Positions 17,557 through 27,581 of a stretch of DNA of 64,000 nucleotides are shown here, piece after piece. Within the stretch, counting starts at the first letter, position 1; the number at the start of each line of letters is the position of its first letter. Both the position numbers and the translations under genes were made by a program. The notes beneath the pieces are model-generated. The model was not told the DNA's origin, did no database searches, and worked only from the letters and a program-made list of their open reading frames with translations. Location: the NCBI RefSeq assembly GCF_001904725.1, contig NZ_MRCE01000009.1, forward strand, positions 140,838 to 204,837, written 5' to 3'. This stretch comes from Phormidium ambiguum IAM M-71 (lineage in GTDB: Bacteria > Cyanobacteriota > Cyanobacteriia > Cyanobacteriales > Aerosakkonemataceae).

Positions 17557-19203
17557 ATGCCTGAAAAAAAATCAAATTGGCTAATTCCAGTGGGAATTGG
17601 TGCTGCTGCTGTTATCGCAAGTGGAGCAACTTTTAGTTATTTTTATTTGAGAGGTGCTTTCACTGATGTTAGTCCTTTAGCTAGCGCAAAGATTGTTCCT
17701 GACGAAGCAGTAATGGCAGCTTTTGTTTCTCCCGATTCAAAAAGCTGGGCGCAACTACAACAGTTTGGTACTCCTGAAGTACAAAAATTAATTGGTAAAA
17801 GCCTTGCTGACTTTAACCAAGAAATGCTCAAGGAGACAAAAATTGATTATCAAAAAGATATACAGCCTTGGTTAGGTAGTTTGATGTTTGCGGTTTTACC
17901 TGAAACTAAAACCCAAGTTAATCAAGCGCCAAACATCCTATTTGTTGTGGGAACAAAGGACAAAATTAGCTTGTTTAATTTTGCTAGTAAACTCAATAAA
18001 TCAAAGGAAACTTTTTCTGAAAGCGAGTATAAAAGAGTTAAAATTTTAGAGTCTACTGGTAAAAGTGGTAAAACTTATGTAGCTGTTTTAGGCGATCATT
18101 TAGTAATTTCAGATAGAAAAAAATCTGTAGAATCGGCAATTGATACTCATAAAGGCGAACCTTCTTTTGCTAATCAAGAAGGTGTGAGTTCAATGATGAA
18201 ACAGGGTGTCGATGTCCAAAATCCTGTGATGCAAGTTTATATACCTAATTATGGTGGTTTAATTCAAAATTTAATCGGTAATAGTCCTAATGCTGGCTCA
18301 TTACCACCGGAAACTTTGAATCAATTTAAATTAGTCAAATCTTTGGTGGCTGGGGTAGGAATTGATAATTCTGGGATTAGAATGAGGGCTGTAGCTAAAA
18401 TCGATCCGGCGTTAAATTTGGTGGAATATAAGCCTAGTCCAGGTAAAGTAGTTGCTCAATTTCCTTTAGATACGGTGGCTTTAGTTAGTGGTCAGGGAAT
18501 TAAGCAAGTTTGGTTAGCAGTTGTGAAGCAAATCACTACTAATCCAGAGTATAAACAAGAATTTGACCAAATGCGGGAACAGTTTAAAACTAACTATAAT
18601 TTGGATTTAGATGAAGATGTTTTTGGTTGGATGGATGGGGAGTTTGCTTTAGGGGTAATTTCTTCTAATCAAGGTATGTTAGCACAATACGGTTTTGGCG
18701 GGGCTTTGGTTTTAAAAACTAGCGATCGCCAAACTGCGGAAACTACTTTAGCGAAACTTAATGAATTAGCTAAGACTAATGGGATTGATATCAAACAAAG
18801 AACTATTAAGGACAAAACTATTACCGAATGGTCAAGTTCTGGACAAGAAGCATGGTTAGGTTATGGTTGGTTAGATGGAGAATCACTATTTATTGCTTTA
18901 GGTAGTCCGATTGTTGATGCAATGGTTAGTAATCCTCAATCTTTAGAAAGTAGTCCTTCTTTTAAAGCTGTAACTAATACTTTACCTAAACCAAATGGCG
19001 GTTATTTTTATTTGGATATGGACAAAACGATTGCTTTGATCGATCGCAATTTACCTGAGACTAACCCAACTAGCAGAATTCCTCCAGAAACTAGTGCTTT
19101 TTTGAATGTGATTCGAGGTATTGGTGTAACTGCTAGTCAGCCAGATTCATCAACAAGCAAAATGGAATTTTTGCTGAATTTAAAGCCGAAATCTGGAAAC
19201 TAG
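17557..19203 (+). CDS. DUF3352 family membrane-anchored protein
   Basis: A 548-residue protein with one N-terminal helix (about residues 9-31, LIPVGIGAAAVIASGATFSY) and a long extracytoplasmic region of repeating alpha/beta character. The segment KIVPDEAVMAAFVSPDSKSW and the later GWMDGEFALGV fit DUF3352, widespread in cyanobacteria and of unknown function. No catalytic motif is seen. The ATG follows the MITE-like element by about 65 bp, so that element may influence its promoter. A terminator follows. Confidence 0.75.
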   Translation: MPEKKSNWLIPVGIGAAAVIASGATFSYFYLRGAFTDVSPLASAKIVPDEAVMAAFVSPDSKSWAQLQQFGTPEVQKLIGKSLADFNQEMLKETKIDYQKDIQPWLGSLMFAVLPETKTQVNQAPNILFVVGTKDKISLFNFASKLNKSKETFSESEYKRVKILESTGKSGKTYVAVLGDHLVISDRKKSVESAIDTHKGEPSFANQEGVSSMMKQGVDVQNPVMQVYIPNYGGLIQNLIGNSPNAGSLPPETLNQFKLVKSLVAGVGIDNSGIRMRAVAKIDPALNLVEYKPSPGKVVAQFPLDTVALVSGQGIKQVWLAVVKQITTNPEYKQEFDQMREQFKTNYNLDLDEDVFGWMDGEFALGVISSNQGMLAQYGFGGALVLKTSDRQTAETTLAKLNELAKTNGIDIKQRTIKDKTITEWSSSGQEAWLGYGWLDGESLFIALGSPIVDAMVSNPQSLESSPSFKAVTNTLPKPNGGYFYLDMDKTIALIDRNLPETNPTSRIPPETSAFLNVIRGIGVTASQPDSSTSKMEFLLNLKPKSGN

Positions 19204-19256
19204 GTTTTTGCTAGTGAAGTTACTTTTACACTAAAACTTGGGTTTAAAAATACAAC

Positions 19257-19281
19257 AAGGCGGGATAACCGTCTTTTTTTT
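19257..19281 (+). terminator. Rho-independent terminator after the DUF3352 gene
   Basis: AAGGCGG (19257-19263), loop GATAA, CCGTCTT (19269-19275), then a run of T. Seven pairs, one G-U. Confidence 0.75.
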
Positions 19282-19418
19282 ATGCTTATAATTCCCTAAT
19301 ACCCCTCCCCGTCTACAAGGAGAAGATGGGGGTGGAGTTGTTTATTAGGGATAAGAGATTCAGATCTTGGGTGCAAGCCTTTGATGTTCGGAAAAATAGC
19401 TAAATACTAAAAAATTGG

Positions 19419-20408
19419 TTAACCAAACAAGATTAACCACAAAGGAAGCGTAAATAATAAACCAATTGATGTCATAGCAATATTACTAGCTAATAATTCT
19501 CGATCGAGTTCATAAACTTCTGCTAATATTAACACTGCTAAAGCGGTAGGTGTCCCTGCCATTAATACCAAAATTAACCGAGTTTCGCCAGTCAAGCCAA
19601 AATGTGTGGCAATTATTCCTACTAGCAAAGGTACCAAAAAATTTTTCAAGGCGCTGGGAATTAGGGCGTTTTTTAAACTTTTCCAACCCTGTAAAGAACG
19701 CAAACGCACTCCTACTAATACTAAAGCCGCAGCAATCACTATCCAAACTGCTAGATTCAAACCAGATTCAATCGTTGGCGTAAATTCTAAATTACGGCTG
19801 AAGAAACCGAGCGTAAATGCCCACAAAGAAGGAACAGTGATGACATCGCGTAACTGCACCCACAAGTTATTTTTGTTTTGAGAATGTCCAAAGTAGCTGG
19901 CAATAAATACTGCAATTCCGTAGGTGCTAATTACATTATTAGTAACGCTGTATAATATTGCCCAATTAGTATTTTCTGGGCTAATAATACTACTTGTTAG
20001 TGCTAATCCGACAAAACCTGTGTTACCTAACATGGCAGCTAAAATAAAACTGCCTTGCACCGATCGATCGCTAAAGTTAAATTTCAAAAAGGGAGACGAT
20101 CCAAAATGCTTTACTAAATGTGGGTTACGTTCTTTTTGGTTATTTAACCACTTGAGTAATCGCCAAACTAAAGAAGCTAAACCAATACTTAATAATACAA
20201 TAGCGATCGTCAAAAAAGGTACTATTCTGGCACCACCAGAAAACTCTGTTTGCCGCGCTAAAGCAAAAATTTGTATCGGTACGCCAAACCAATAAAGTCC
20301 TTTTCCTAAAAGTTTGGGAAAGTTAACAGGTAAAAAATTAAATAATAGCAACCCTAGCCCCGTCCAGATTAACAACGGGGCATAAGCATGAGTTAAGGTT
20401 TCCACCAT
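19419..20408 (-). CDS. AEC-family (auxin efflux carrier-like) permease
   Basis: A 329-residue integral membrane protein with about ten helices split into two five-helix halves, as in the AEC/PF03547 family of secondary transporters. The N-terminal half contains ILAAMLGNTGFVGLALT, matching the family's conserved NxG-type crossover region, and the C-terminal half has VLMAGTPTALAVLILAEVY. Substrates in bacteria include malate and other small acids, but the substrate here cannot be inferred. Clear ATG start. It lies downstream of ackA on the same strand with 127 bp between. Confidence 0.8.
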   Translation of the reverse strand: MVETLTHAYAPLLIWTGLGLLLFNFLPVNFPKLLGKGLYWFGVPIQIFALARQTEFSGGARIVPFLTIAIVLLSIGLASLVWRLLKWLNNQKERNPHLVKHFGSSPFLKFNFSDRSVQGSFILAAMLGNTGFVGLALTSSIISPENTNWAILYSVTNNVISTYGIAVFIASYFGHSQNKNNLWVQLRDVITVPSLWAFTLGFFSRNLEFTPTIESGLNLAVWIVIAAALVLVGVRLRSLQGWKSLKNALIPSALKNFLVPLLVGIIATHFGLTGETRLILVLMAGTPTALAVLILAEVYELDRELLASNIAMTSIGLLFTLPLWLILFG

Positions 20409-20535
20409 AGTTTAGTCGCAGTTTAGTTTTATTTGTGCATGGCAAATTTTGCCTTATTAACTCATTTAGTTACCAGGCAGTTCTTGGACAGAATTTACAT
20501 AGCACCACTAAAATTGTATATTAAATTTTACAATT

Positions 20536-21765
20536 TTAATGACTCATAACTAATTGACTTAAGCGGACACACTCTTGAGCGATCGCCCAATCTTCTTGAG
20601 TGTGAATCACTAAAACTTTCACCAAGGAATCAACTGTACTAATATCTATATCTACAGGGTGATGATAATTTTTTTCGGCATCAATTTTTAGCCCTAAGAA
20701 TTCAAAAGCTGCACAAACATCAGCGCGTAATTTAGCAGCATTTTCGCCAACTCCAGCGGTAAATATTATGGCATCTACACCACCTAAAGTTGCAATCATT
20801 GCCCCAATAAAAGAGCGCAAACTGTGTAAATAAACATTGTATGCGAGTTTAGCACGGGAGTTACCTTGCGCGATCGCTTCCTCAATTTTTCGCAGATCCG
20901 CAGAGACTCCCGAAATTCCTAAAAAACCCGATTGGCGATTAAAAATATCATCGATTTGTTCTTCTTTATAACCCCTTCGCAACAAATCAATAATCACTCC
21001 GGGATCGATATCTCCCGAACGAGTTCCCATCATTAAACCAGCAGTAGGAGTAAATCCCATCGTGGTATCAATACTATGTCCATTTTTGACAGCAGCTAAA
21101 GAACAACCATTTCCTAAGTGACAAGTGACTAACTTTAATGATGTTAAATCTTTACCTAAAAGTTGGGCTGCACGTTGAGAAACATATTGGTGACTAATGC
21201 CATGAAATCCGTAGCGACGAATGCCTTGTTGATAAAATTCATAAGGGATAGGATACACTGCTGCTTCTTCAGGTATTTGGGCATGAAAAGCCGTATCAAA
21301 AACAGCAACTTGCGGCACTTTTTCCCCTAAAATCTGTTCTATGGCGACAATTCCTTCTAAATTAACTGGGTTATGTACGGGGGCAAATTTAGCAAAATTA
21401 GCGATCGCTTCTTTGACTGCTTTATTAATTAAAGTACTGTCATTATACTTATCTCCACCATGTACCACCCGATGACCTACACAATCAATTTCTGCTAAAC
21501 TGTCAATAACTTTAGTCTCACCTTGCCAAAGAGTTTTCAACATATACTCAACCCCTTCCAGTCGAGACGCTGTTTTTAATTCCTCTTTTAAAACAGCCCC
21601 ATGAATGGTTTTTACCTTCAGTTCCGCAACTCCTTGATGGTGACTCCAATCGATTTGGGCTTCCCAAAGAGGTGCTGGAGGTTGCACTGATAACGCCTCT
21701 TCTTTCAGATGATAAAAGCAGCTTTTTTGACTGCTAGATCCAGCATTGAGAACTAGTATGTTCAT
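20536..21765 (-). CDS. ackA: Acetate kinase
   Basis: The 409 residues show the acetate/propionate kinase signatures: NAGSSSQKS at the start, a VFDTAFHA motif, GFHGISHQY, CHLGNGCS and GTRSGDIDPG. It interconverts acetyl-phosphate plus ADP and acetate plus ATP in the cytoplasm. Phosphoketolase, which makes acetyl-phosphate, is encoded divergently about 1.9 kb away, so ackA probably completes a phosphoketolase-to-acetate route. No phosphotransacetylase gene is seen in the window. The cNMP-binding gene lies 52 bp upstream on the same strand. Confidence 0.95.
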   Translation of the reverse strand: MNILVLNAGSSSQKSCFYHLKEEALSVQPPAPLWEAQIDWSHHQGVAELKVKTIHGAVLKEELKTASRLEGVEYMLKTLWQGETKVIDSLAEIDCVGHRVVHGGDKYNDSTLINKAVKEAIANFAKFAPVHNPVNLEGIVAIEQILGEKVPQVAVFDTAFHAQIPEEAAVYPIPYEFYQQGIRRYGFHGISHQYVSQRAAQLLGKDLTSLKLVTCHLGNGCSLAAVKNGHSIDTTMGFTPTAGLMMGTRSGDIDPGVIIDLLRRGYKEEQIDDIFNRQSGFLGISGVSADLRKIEEAIAQGNSRAKLAYNVYLHSLRSFIGAMIATLGGVDAIIFTAGVGENAAKLRADVCAAFEFLGLKIDAEKNYHHPVDIDISTVDSLVKVLVIHTQEDWAIAQECVRLSQLVMSH

Positions 21766-21817
21766 GGGGTTGAATTCCCTCTAATTAACTACGGAAAACT
21801 TTTGCGTCTTAGCAGCA

Positions 21818-22189
21818 TTAATACTGACTTTTTAATCGTCGTAAACGATTGGAATAACTCCGCATTACTTCTAAAGCAAAAACGGGTGTTTCTTGTACTG
21901 CAAACAAGAATCTATCTTTATCTAAATAAGCAATTTTACAATTTGTTTTCGCTACAGCAGTAGTCGCCCTTTGATGTGATTCATGAACTAATGCCCCTTC
22001 GCCAAAAACATCACCTGTTTCGATCGTTTCCACCACTTTTTCACCAACAAATAACTCCACTATTCCTTCAAGTAAACCATACATCACCATGCCAATTTCT
22101 CCGGCTTTAAAAATCACTTCTCCAGGTGCAAATTCTTTAACTCCTGGTTGTTTTTGATAGATCAGGACAGTTTTGGCTGGTTCTAACAT
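21818..22189 (-). CDS. Single-domain cyclic-nucleotide-binding protein
   Basis: The 123 residues form one cNMP-binding beta-roll (CRP/PKA type) with FAPGEVIFKAGE at the start and a phosphate-binding-cassette-like FGEGALVHESHQRATTAVA, retaining the arginine that contacts the cyclic phosphate. There is no helix-turn-helix or kinase domain, so it is not a DNA-binding regulator by itself. It sits 52 bp upstream of ackA on the same strand, probably in the same transcript, so it may tune acetate metabolism through a protein partner (inference). Confidence 0.75.
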   Translation of the reverse strand: MLEPAKTVLIYQKQPGVKEFAPGEVIFKAGEIGMVMYGLLEGIVELFVGEKVVETIETGDVFGEGALVHESHQRATTAVAKTNCKIAYLDKDRFLFAVQETPVFALEVMRSYSNRLRRLKSQY

Positions 22190-22445
22190 TCTTTCCTAAC
22201 TCCTGTACAACAACTAATCACAACAAAGTTGGGTAATTGCCAAGCAGCAAGCACCAATAGGAGTATACCTTAGCCAAAACCAGAATTAACTGAACGCTGA
22301 AGAAAAAGTAGCTTGGGGAAATTTAAATATATTTACTCCTGACGATAGTTGTGATTACAGTTTTATCAGATTGCGGTCGAAATTATTGTAAGCAAAGTTG
22401 CTGATTTTTTTTAGAGAAAATGTTTTCTACTTAACAAAAATCACC

Positions 22446-22469
22446 CCGGTAACTAATGTTAATAACCGG
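22446..22469 (-). terminator. Possible terminator after the minus-strand histidine phosphatase
   Basis: On the minus strand CCGGTTATTAA pairs with TTAGTTACCGG with one mismatch and one G-U, followed by GGTGATTTTTG. It lies 11 bp beyond the stop codon. Confidence 0.5.
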
Positions 22470-22480
22470 AATGTCATAGT

Positions 22481-23119
22481 TTAAGTACCAGGTAAGTTTC
22501 GTAATTCTGTGCTTAAATGAGATCGATCGCCTAAAACATGAAGTAAAGGGCCATGCACGCCGTATTCGATAATACTTACAGAAGCAACAGGCGCAGAAAT
22601 GCGATCGCGGAATCTCCCCACATCAATTCCCAGCAACCAACAAAGCATAATTCTAATCGTCGCCTTGTGAGAAACCACCAAAATATTACCTGTTTTATAC
22701 CTGTGTTCAATCTCCTCAAGTACACTAGAACTACGTTGAGCAATATCAACCGCCCTTTCACCACCCGTTGGCGCATTCCAACCCGGATCGGCTAAATATC
22801 GAATATAATCATCATGAAATTGTAAACTCACCTCCTCAGCAGACAACCCTTCCCATTTCCCATAAGTAATTTCTTTCAGCCCATCTCGTAACTGCATTTC
22901 CATGCCAATCGCATCACACAATGGCTTCGCTGTCGCCACAGTCCGACGCAAAGGACTACAAAAAACCGCCGTCCAAGGAAAAGATTTATAAGCTTTGGCA
23001 AAAGCCACTGCCATCTCCATTCCTTCCCCAGTCAACTCTGGATCTAGCGAACCACAAAAACTATTTGCCCGGCTATAAATCGTTTGTCCGTGCCGCAAAA
23101 AATATAACTTCAAGCTCAT
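22481..23119 (-). CDS. Histidine phosphatase family protein (phosphoglycerate-mutase-like), copy 1
   Basis: The 212 residues begin MSLKLYFLRHGQT, giving the catalytic RHG motif, with the second histidine in VVSHKATIRIM and the phosphate-pocket SPLRRTVATAKP. Such proteins remove phosphate from sugars or other metabolites through a phosphohistidine. The ATG at 23119 was chosen over an upstream in-frame GTG (23149) because the paralogue at 30219 starts at the same place. The two copies flank the phosphoketolase/transaldolase/glycogen-phosphorylase block, suggesting a sugar-phosphate substrate (inference). Confidence 0.85.
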   Translation of the reverse strand: MSLKLYFLRHGQTIYSRANSFCGSLDPELTGEGMEMAVAFAKAYKSFPWTAVFCSPLRRTVATAKPLCDAIGMEMQLRDGLKEITYGKWEGLSAEEVSLQFHDDYIRYLADPGWNAPTGGERAVDIAQRSSSVLEEIEHRYKTGNILVVSHKATIRIMLCWLLGIDVGRFRDRISAPVASVSIIEYGVHGPLLHVLGDRSHLSTELRNLPGT

Positions 23120-23667
23120 GAATCTACCGTCCCAGAGTCTTACCCACAAAATTCAAATCTTTATCTTCATAACATATTTGAACAAGTGGAAAAACCTCAC
23201 TTCTCCCTTAATTCAGAAAATTATTATCGGCTCGGATTTTTCATCAGCAATAAATTATTATACTTAAGCTATGGCGATCGTTATATTAATAAAAGATTAA
23301 ATTTCTCACGATAAAGAAATTTTAACTTTATTGAGTTAAGCTTAATGATAAAGTGTATACAAAAATCCCAAAATTAAAAATTTATAGTTGCCTTTATGGA
23401 TTGATTGCAATTTAGATGTTAAACTACCTGCAAAAGTTACCAACCTCAACAACATAAAGATAAAAAATGCTTATACAAAGCTAATCGTAGCTCCGAAAAA
23501 CGTTCAGAAGCAAGGAAAATAATCATAAATAATCTATCCCTTGTAAGAGATTATTTTCTGGTAATTCTGCCTAACTTAGAAAAAAGCTCACAAAAAACTT
23601 ACTAGTTCTAGAACTAGTTCTGTGTGTCAATTGTAGAAATGCAAGTCCACCTAGAGAATGAGGAAAT
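23120..23667. promoter_or_regulatory. Divergent control region upstream of phosphoketolase with an 18-bp palindrome
   Basis: A 548-bp AT-rich gap between the divergent phosphatase and phosphoketolase genes, with no gene recognised. At 23601-23618 is the perfect palindrome ACTAGTTCTAGAACTAGT, 49 bp before the phosphoketolase ATG, a candidate operator. No confident -35/-10 pair was identified. No small RNA was recognised, though the length would allow one. Confidence 0.5.
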
Positions 23668-26106
23668 ATGGTAGCAACTCCCTCAAAACCAACCACTGAC
23701 ATATCATCAATTAGTGCCTTTGGAACAGCACGATCCACAATAGCGGGAGCCCCCCTCAGCAGCGAAGAACTTCGCAAAATGCACGCTTTTTGGCGGGCTT
23801 GTAACTATTTAGCAGTGGGAATGATTTACCTACGAGACAATCCCCTGCTCAGAGAACCTTTAAAATTAGAACACATCAAAAAGCGCTTATTAGGACATTG
23901 GGGTTCTAGTCCGGGAATTAGCTTTGTTTACACTCATCTAAATCGAGCGATCGCAAAACAAGACCTAGATATGATTTACCTCGTGGGGCCAGGACACGGC
24001 GCACCAGGTTATCTAGGCCCTTGTTACTTAGAAGGAACTTACTCAGAAATTTACCCCGAAAAAAGTGAAGACGAAGAAGGAATGAAAACCTTCTTCAAAG
24101 AATTCTCCTTCCCTGGCGGTGTTGGTAGCCATTGCACCCCAGAAACACCCGGCTCAATTCACGAAGGCGGCGAACTCGGATATAGTATTTCCCATGCTTA
24201 TGGAGCAGCCTTCGACAACCCCGACTTAATTGTGACCGTGCTAGTCGGTGATGGCGAATCAGAAACAGGCCCCTTAGCAACCTCTTGGCACTCCAACAAA
24301 TTTATCAACCCCGTGCGAGATGGCGCAGTATTGCCGATTTTGCACCTCAACGGTTATAAAATCAACAACCCCACAATTCCCGCCCGGATTAGCCACGAAG
24401 AACTAGAAAACTTGTTCAAAGGCTACGGCTACACACCGTACTTTGTCGAAGGGTCCGATCCCGAAACAATGCACCAAGCAATGGCCGCCACTTTAGATCA
24501 TTGCATCGCCGAAATCAAAAAAATTCAACACGAAGCCCGGAGTACAGGCAACGCCTTCCGTCCACGTTGGCCAATGATTGTTTTGCGTAGCCCCAAAGGT
24601 TGGACAGGCCCAGCAGAAGTGAGCGGACACAAAGTAGAAGGCTTCTGGAGAGCACACCAAGTTCCAATGGCAGATGTGGCGAAGAATCCAGAAAACTTCC
24701 AATTGTTAGAAAATTGGTTACGCAGCTACAAACCCGAAGAACTTTTTGACGACAACGGTAAATTAATTCCCGAAATTAAAGACCTTACACCCAAGGGAAG
24801 TCGGCGGATTAGTGCCAACCCTCACGCCAATGGTGGAATTTTGCGGAAAGACTTACGGCTGCCTGATTTCCGGGAGTATGGCGTAAAATTAGATAAACCC
24901 GCGCAAATTGAAGCCGAAAATACTAAACCTTTGGGTATTTTCTTGCGGGATGTCATGAAATTGAATTCGACTAACTTCCGGGTGTTTGGCCCTGATGAGA
25001 ATACCTCGAATAAACTCCAAGCAATTTACGAAGTTAGTAAGAAGTTCTGGAATGCGGAATTTTTCCCGGAAGATTTAGATGGTAGCGAACTTTCTCCCGA
25101 TGGTCGGGTGATGGAAATGCTCAGCGAGCATACTTTGGAAGGTTGGCTGGAAGGTTATTTGTTAACCGGAAGACATGGATTTTTCTCAACTTATGAGGCT
25201 TTTGTCCATGTAATTGATTCGATGTTTAACCAACACGCTAAGTGGTTGGATATTTGTCGTCATCTTTCTTGGCGGGCGGATATTTCTTCGTTGAATTTGT
25301 TGATTACTTCAACAGTTTGGCGGCAAGATCATAACGGTTTTACTCACCAAGATCCAGGGTTTTTGGATGTAGTTGTAAATAAAAGTGCGGAAGTGACACG
25401 GATTTATTTGCCTCCAGATGTGAATAGTTTGCTGTCAGTGGCAAATCACTGTTTACGGAGTAAGAATTACGTGAATGTGATTGTGTCTGATAAACAATCG
25501 CACTTGCAATATATGGATATGGATGCGGCAATTACCCACTGCACTAAGGGGATTGGTATCTGGGATTGGGCGAGTAATGACCAAGGTAGCGAACCTGATT
25601 TGGTGATGGCTTCTGCGGGGGATATTCCAACTTTGGAAGCGTTAGCGGCAACGGTGATGTTGCGTCAGGAATTCCCGGATTTGAAGATTCGGTTTGTGAA
25701 TGTAGTTGATTTGTTTAAATTGCAGCCGGATACGGAACATCCTCATGGTTTAAGCGATGCCGATTTCGATAGTTTATTCACCATTGATAAACCAATTATT
25801 TTCAACTTTCATGGTTATCCTTGGTTGATTCACCGCCTTGCTTACCGTCGCACTAATCACAAGAATTTGCACGTTCGCGGTTACAAGGAAAAAGGGAATA
25901 TTAATACACCTTTGGAATTGGCGATTCAAAACCAGATCGATCGCTTTAGCATTGCAATGGATGCGATCGATCGCATTCCCAGCTTGAAAGTTGCAGGCGC
26001 TCACGCTAAAGAAAAATTCAAAAATATGCAAATTGATTGCCGCAACTACGCTCACGAATACGGTGTTGATAAACCAGAACTTCTCAACTGGAAATGGCCG
26101 TATTAG
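23668..26106 (+). CDS. xfp: Phosphoketolase (xylulose-5-P / fructose-6-P)
   Basis: An 812-residue thiamine-diphosphate enzyme. Signatures: [11 protein letters not shown] near residue 111, [19 protein letters not shown], and the ThDP/Mg motif [15 protein letters not shown] near 194. C-terminal landmarks include [14 protein letters not shown] and [15 protein letters not shown]. It cleaves xylulose-5-P (and often fructose-6-P) with phosphate to acetyl-P plus a triose or tetrose phosphate. The long upstream gap and the palindrome at 23601 suggest its own regulation. Transaldolase and glycogen phosphorylase follow on the same strand, and acetate kinase is divergent nearby. Confidence 0.95.
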   Translation: MVATPSKPTTDISSISAFGTARSTIAGAPLSSEELRKMHAFWRACNYLAVGMIYLRDNPLLREPLKLEHIKKRLLGHWGSSPGISFVYTHLNRAIAKQDLDMIYLVGPGHGAPGYLGPCYLEGTYSEIYPEKSEDEEGMKTFFKEFSFPGGVGSHCTPETPGSIHEGGELGYSISHAYGAAFDNPDLIVTVLVGDGESETGPLATSWHSNKFINPVRDGAVLPILHLNGYKINNPTIPARISHEELENLFKGYGYTPYFVEGSDPETMHQAMAATLDHCIAEIKKIQHEARSTGNAFRPRWPMIVLRSPKGWTGPAEVSGHKVEGFWRAHQVPMADVAKNPENFQLLENWLRSYKPEELFDDNGKLIPEIKDLTPKGSRRISANPHANGGILRKDLRLPDFREYGVKLDKPAQIEAENTKPLGIFLRDVMKLNSTNFRVFGPDENTSNKLQAIYEVSKKFWNAEFFPEDLDGSELSPDGRVMEMLSEHTLEGWLEGYLLTGRHGFFSTYEAFVHVIDSMFNQHAKWLDICRHLSWRADISSLNLLITSTVWRQDHNGFTHQDPGFLDVVVNKSAEVTRIYLPPDVNSLLSVANHCLRSKNYVNVIVSDKQSHLQYMDMDAAITHCTKGIGIWDWASNDQGSEPDLVMASAGDIPTLEALAATVMLRQEFPDLKIRFVNVVDLFKLQPDTEHPHGLSDADFDSLFTIDKPIIFNFHGYPWLIHRLAYRRTNHKNLHVRGYKEKGNINTPLELAIQNQIDRFSIAMDAIDRIPSLKVAGAHAKEKFKNMQIDCRNYAHEYGVDKPELLNWKWPY

Positions 26107-26109
26107 TTG

Positions 26110-26245
26110 ATTGAGGGCAGGGGAGCAGGGGGGCAGGGGAGCAGGGGAGCAAGGGGGGTGGGGAAAAGGGGAAAAGGGGAAAAGGGGAAATTTCCCTTCT
26201 GCCTTTCTTGCCTTCTGCCTTCTGCCTTCTGCCTTCTGCCTTTCC
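26110..26245. repeat. Low-complexity tract between phosphoketolase and transaldolase
   Basis: G-rich units (GGGGAGCA, GGGGAAAA) run to about 26188, then TTCTGCC heptamers to about 26240. Same family as the tracts at 2119 and 47345. The run of G-rich then C-rich repeats could fold, possibly affecting readthrough. Confidence 0.85.
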
Positions 26246-26279
26246 CCGATCGCTAAACAAAAAATAAGGATAAACAAAA

Positions 26280-27461
26280 ATGACTAAAAATTTGTTGGAA
26301 CAACTGAAAGAAATGACAGTTGTTGTTGCGGATACAGGAGATATTCAAGCAATTGAAAAATTTACCCCTAGAGATGCGACAACTAACCCTTCTTTGATTA
26401 CTGCGGCGGCACAAATGCTCCAGTATCAAGAAATTGTGGATGAAACTTTGAAACAAGCCAAAAAAGATTCTGGTGCTGGTGCGTCTGATTCGCAAATACT
26501 TTCTTTAGCATTCGATCGCTTAGCAGTTGCTTTCGGGAAAAAAATTCTTGAAATTATTCCGGGTCGAGTTTCTACAGAAGTAGATGCGCGACTTTCTTAT
26601 GATACAGAAGGTACAGTTGCTAAAGCTCGTTATTTAATTTCTGAATACGAATCAGCAGGGATTTCTAAAGACAGAATTTTAATTAAAATTGCCTCGACTT
26701 GGGAAGGAATTCGAGCGGCGGAAATTTTGGAAAAAGAAGGAATTCACTGTAATTTAACTTTGTTGTTTGGATTGCATCAAGCGATCGCTTGTGCCGAAGC
26801 TGGAGCTACCTTAATCTCACCTTTTGTCGGTCGAATTCTTGATTGGTACAAAAAAGAAACCGGGAAAACCAGTTACGCCCCCGCAGAAGATCCTGGCGTA
26901 CTTTCTGTCACCCAAATTTATAACTATTACAAAAAGTTTGGTTACAAAACAGAAGTCATGGGAGCTAGCTTCCGTAACATTGACGAAATTACCGAGTTAG
27001 CAGGTTGTGATTTGTTGACAATTTCTCCCGGATTATTGGCAGAATTACAAGCAGGTACAGGAGATTTACCGCGCAAACTCGATCCCGAATTAGCGGCTAA
27101 ATCAGACATGGAGAAATTGTCGATCGATCGAGCCACCTTTGATAAAATGCACGAAGCCGATCGCATGGCTTACGAGAAACTAGATGAAGGGATCAAAGGA
27201 TTCACAAAAGCTTTAGAAACCTTGGAAAAATTATTAGCCGATCGACTAGCACGTTTAGAAGGTGCAGCTACTTTAAGCCACGCCGCAGAAGACATTTTTC
27301 ATGTCTATGATTTAGACGGCGATGGATTTATTACCCGTGAAGAATGGCTGGGAAGCGATGCCGTATTTGATGCTTTGGATGTCAACAAAGATGGAAAAAT
27401 TACCGCAGAAGAAATGGGTGCAGGAATTGGAGCAGTGTTACAATTAGCGACCAGTCAATAA
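26280..27461 (+). CDS. tal: Transaldolase with C-terminal EF-hand pair
   Basis: Residues 1-325 are a transaldolase: DATTNPSLI near the start and the Schiff-base Lys136 in [12 protein letters not shown]. It moves a dihydroxyacetone unit between sugar phosphates in the pentose phosphate pathway. Residues 335-393 add two EF-hand loops, [12 protein letters not shown] (344-355) and [12 protein letters not shown] (367-378), both with canonical calcium ligands. Usual transaldolase length is about 315-330, so this is a C-terminal fusion that may make the enzyme calcium-responsive (inference). The gene follows phosphoketolase by 173 bp of repeat. Confidence 0.93.
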   Translation: MTKNLLEQLKEMTVVVADTGDIQAIEKFTPRDATTNPSLITAAAQMLQYQEIVDETLKQAKKDSGAGASDSQILSLAFDRLAVAFGKKILEIIPGRVSTEVDARLSYDTEGTVAKARYLISEYESAGISKDRILIKIASTWEGIRAAEILEKEGIHCNLTLLFGLHQAIACAEAGATLISPFVGRILDWYKKETGKTSYAPAEDPGVLSVTQIYNYYKKFGYKTEVMGASFRNIDEITELAGCDLLTISPGLLAELQAGTGDLPRKLDPELAAKSDMEKLSIDRATFDKMHEADRMAYEKLDEGIKGFTKALETLEKLLADRLARLEGAATLSHAAEDIFHVYDLDGDGFITREEWLGSDAVFDALDVNKDGKITAEEMGAGIGAVLQLATSQ

Positions 27462-27485
27462 CCAGCAATATCTTTTGCAATCTGA

Positions 27486-27522
27486 GTCATTAGTCATTGG
27501 TAGTTAACAAATGACTAATGAC
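27486..27522. repeat. Hairpin of the AATGACTAATGAC repeat family
   Basis: GTCATTAGTCATT (27486-27498) is the exact complement of AATGACTAATGAC (27510-27522), with an 11-base loop. It lies between tal and glgP. The same 13-mer occurs at 30211-30223. It could act as a weak terminator or mRNA stabiliser. Confidence 0.7.
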
Positions 27523-27581
27523 TAATCACCAATGACATCTCACCTAAACTTGTTGACTTCTTAACAGTTGGAATTTATTTT

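Noticed and set aside
20510-20537. AT-only inverted repeat at the ackA stop codon
   Set aside because: AAAATTGTA/TACAATTTT is weak and AT-rich, and can arise by chance in this composition.
27551-27581. TTGACT with TATTTT 17 bases later just before glgP, resembling a sigma-70 promoter
   Set aside because: The -10 box abuts the ATG, so transcription would begin inside the coding region.
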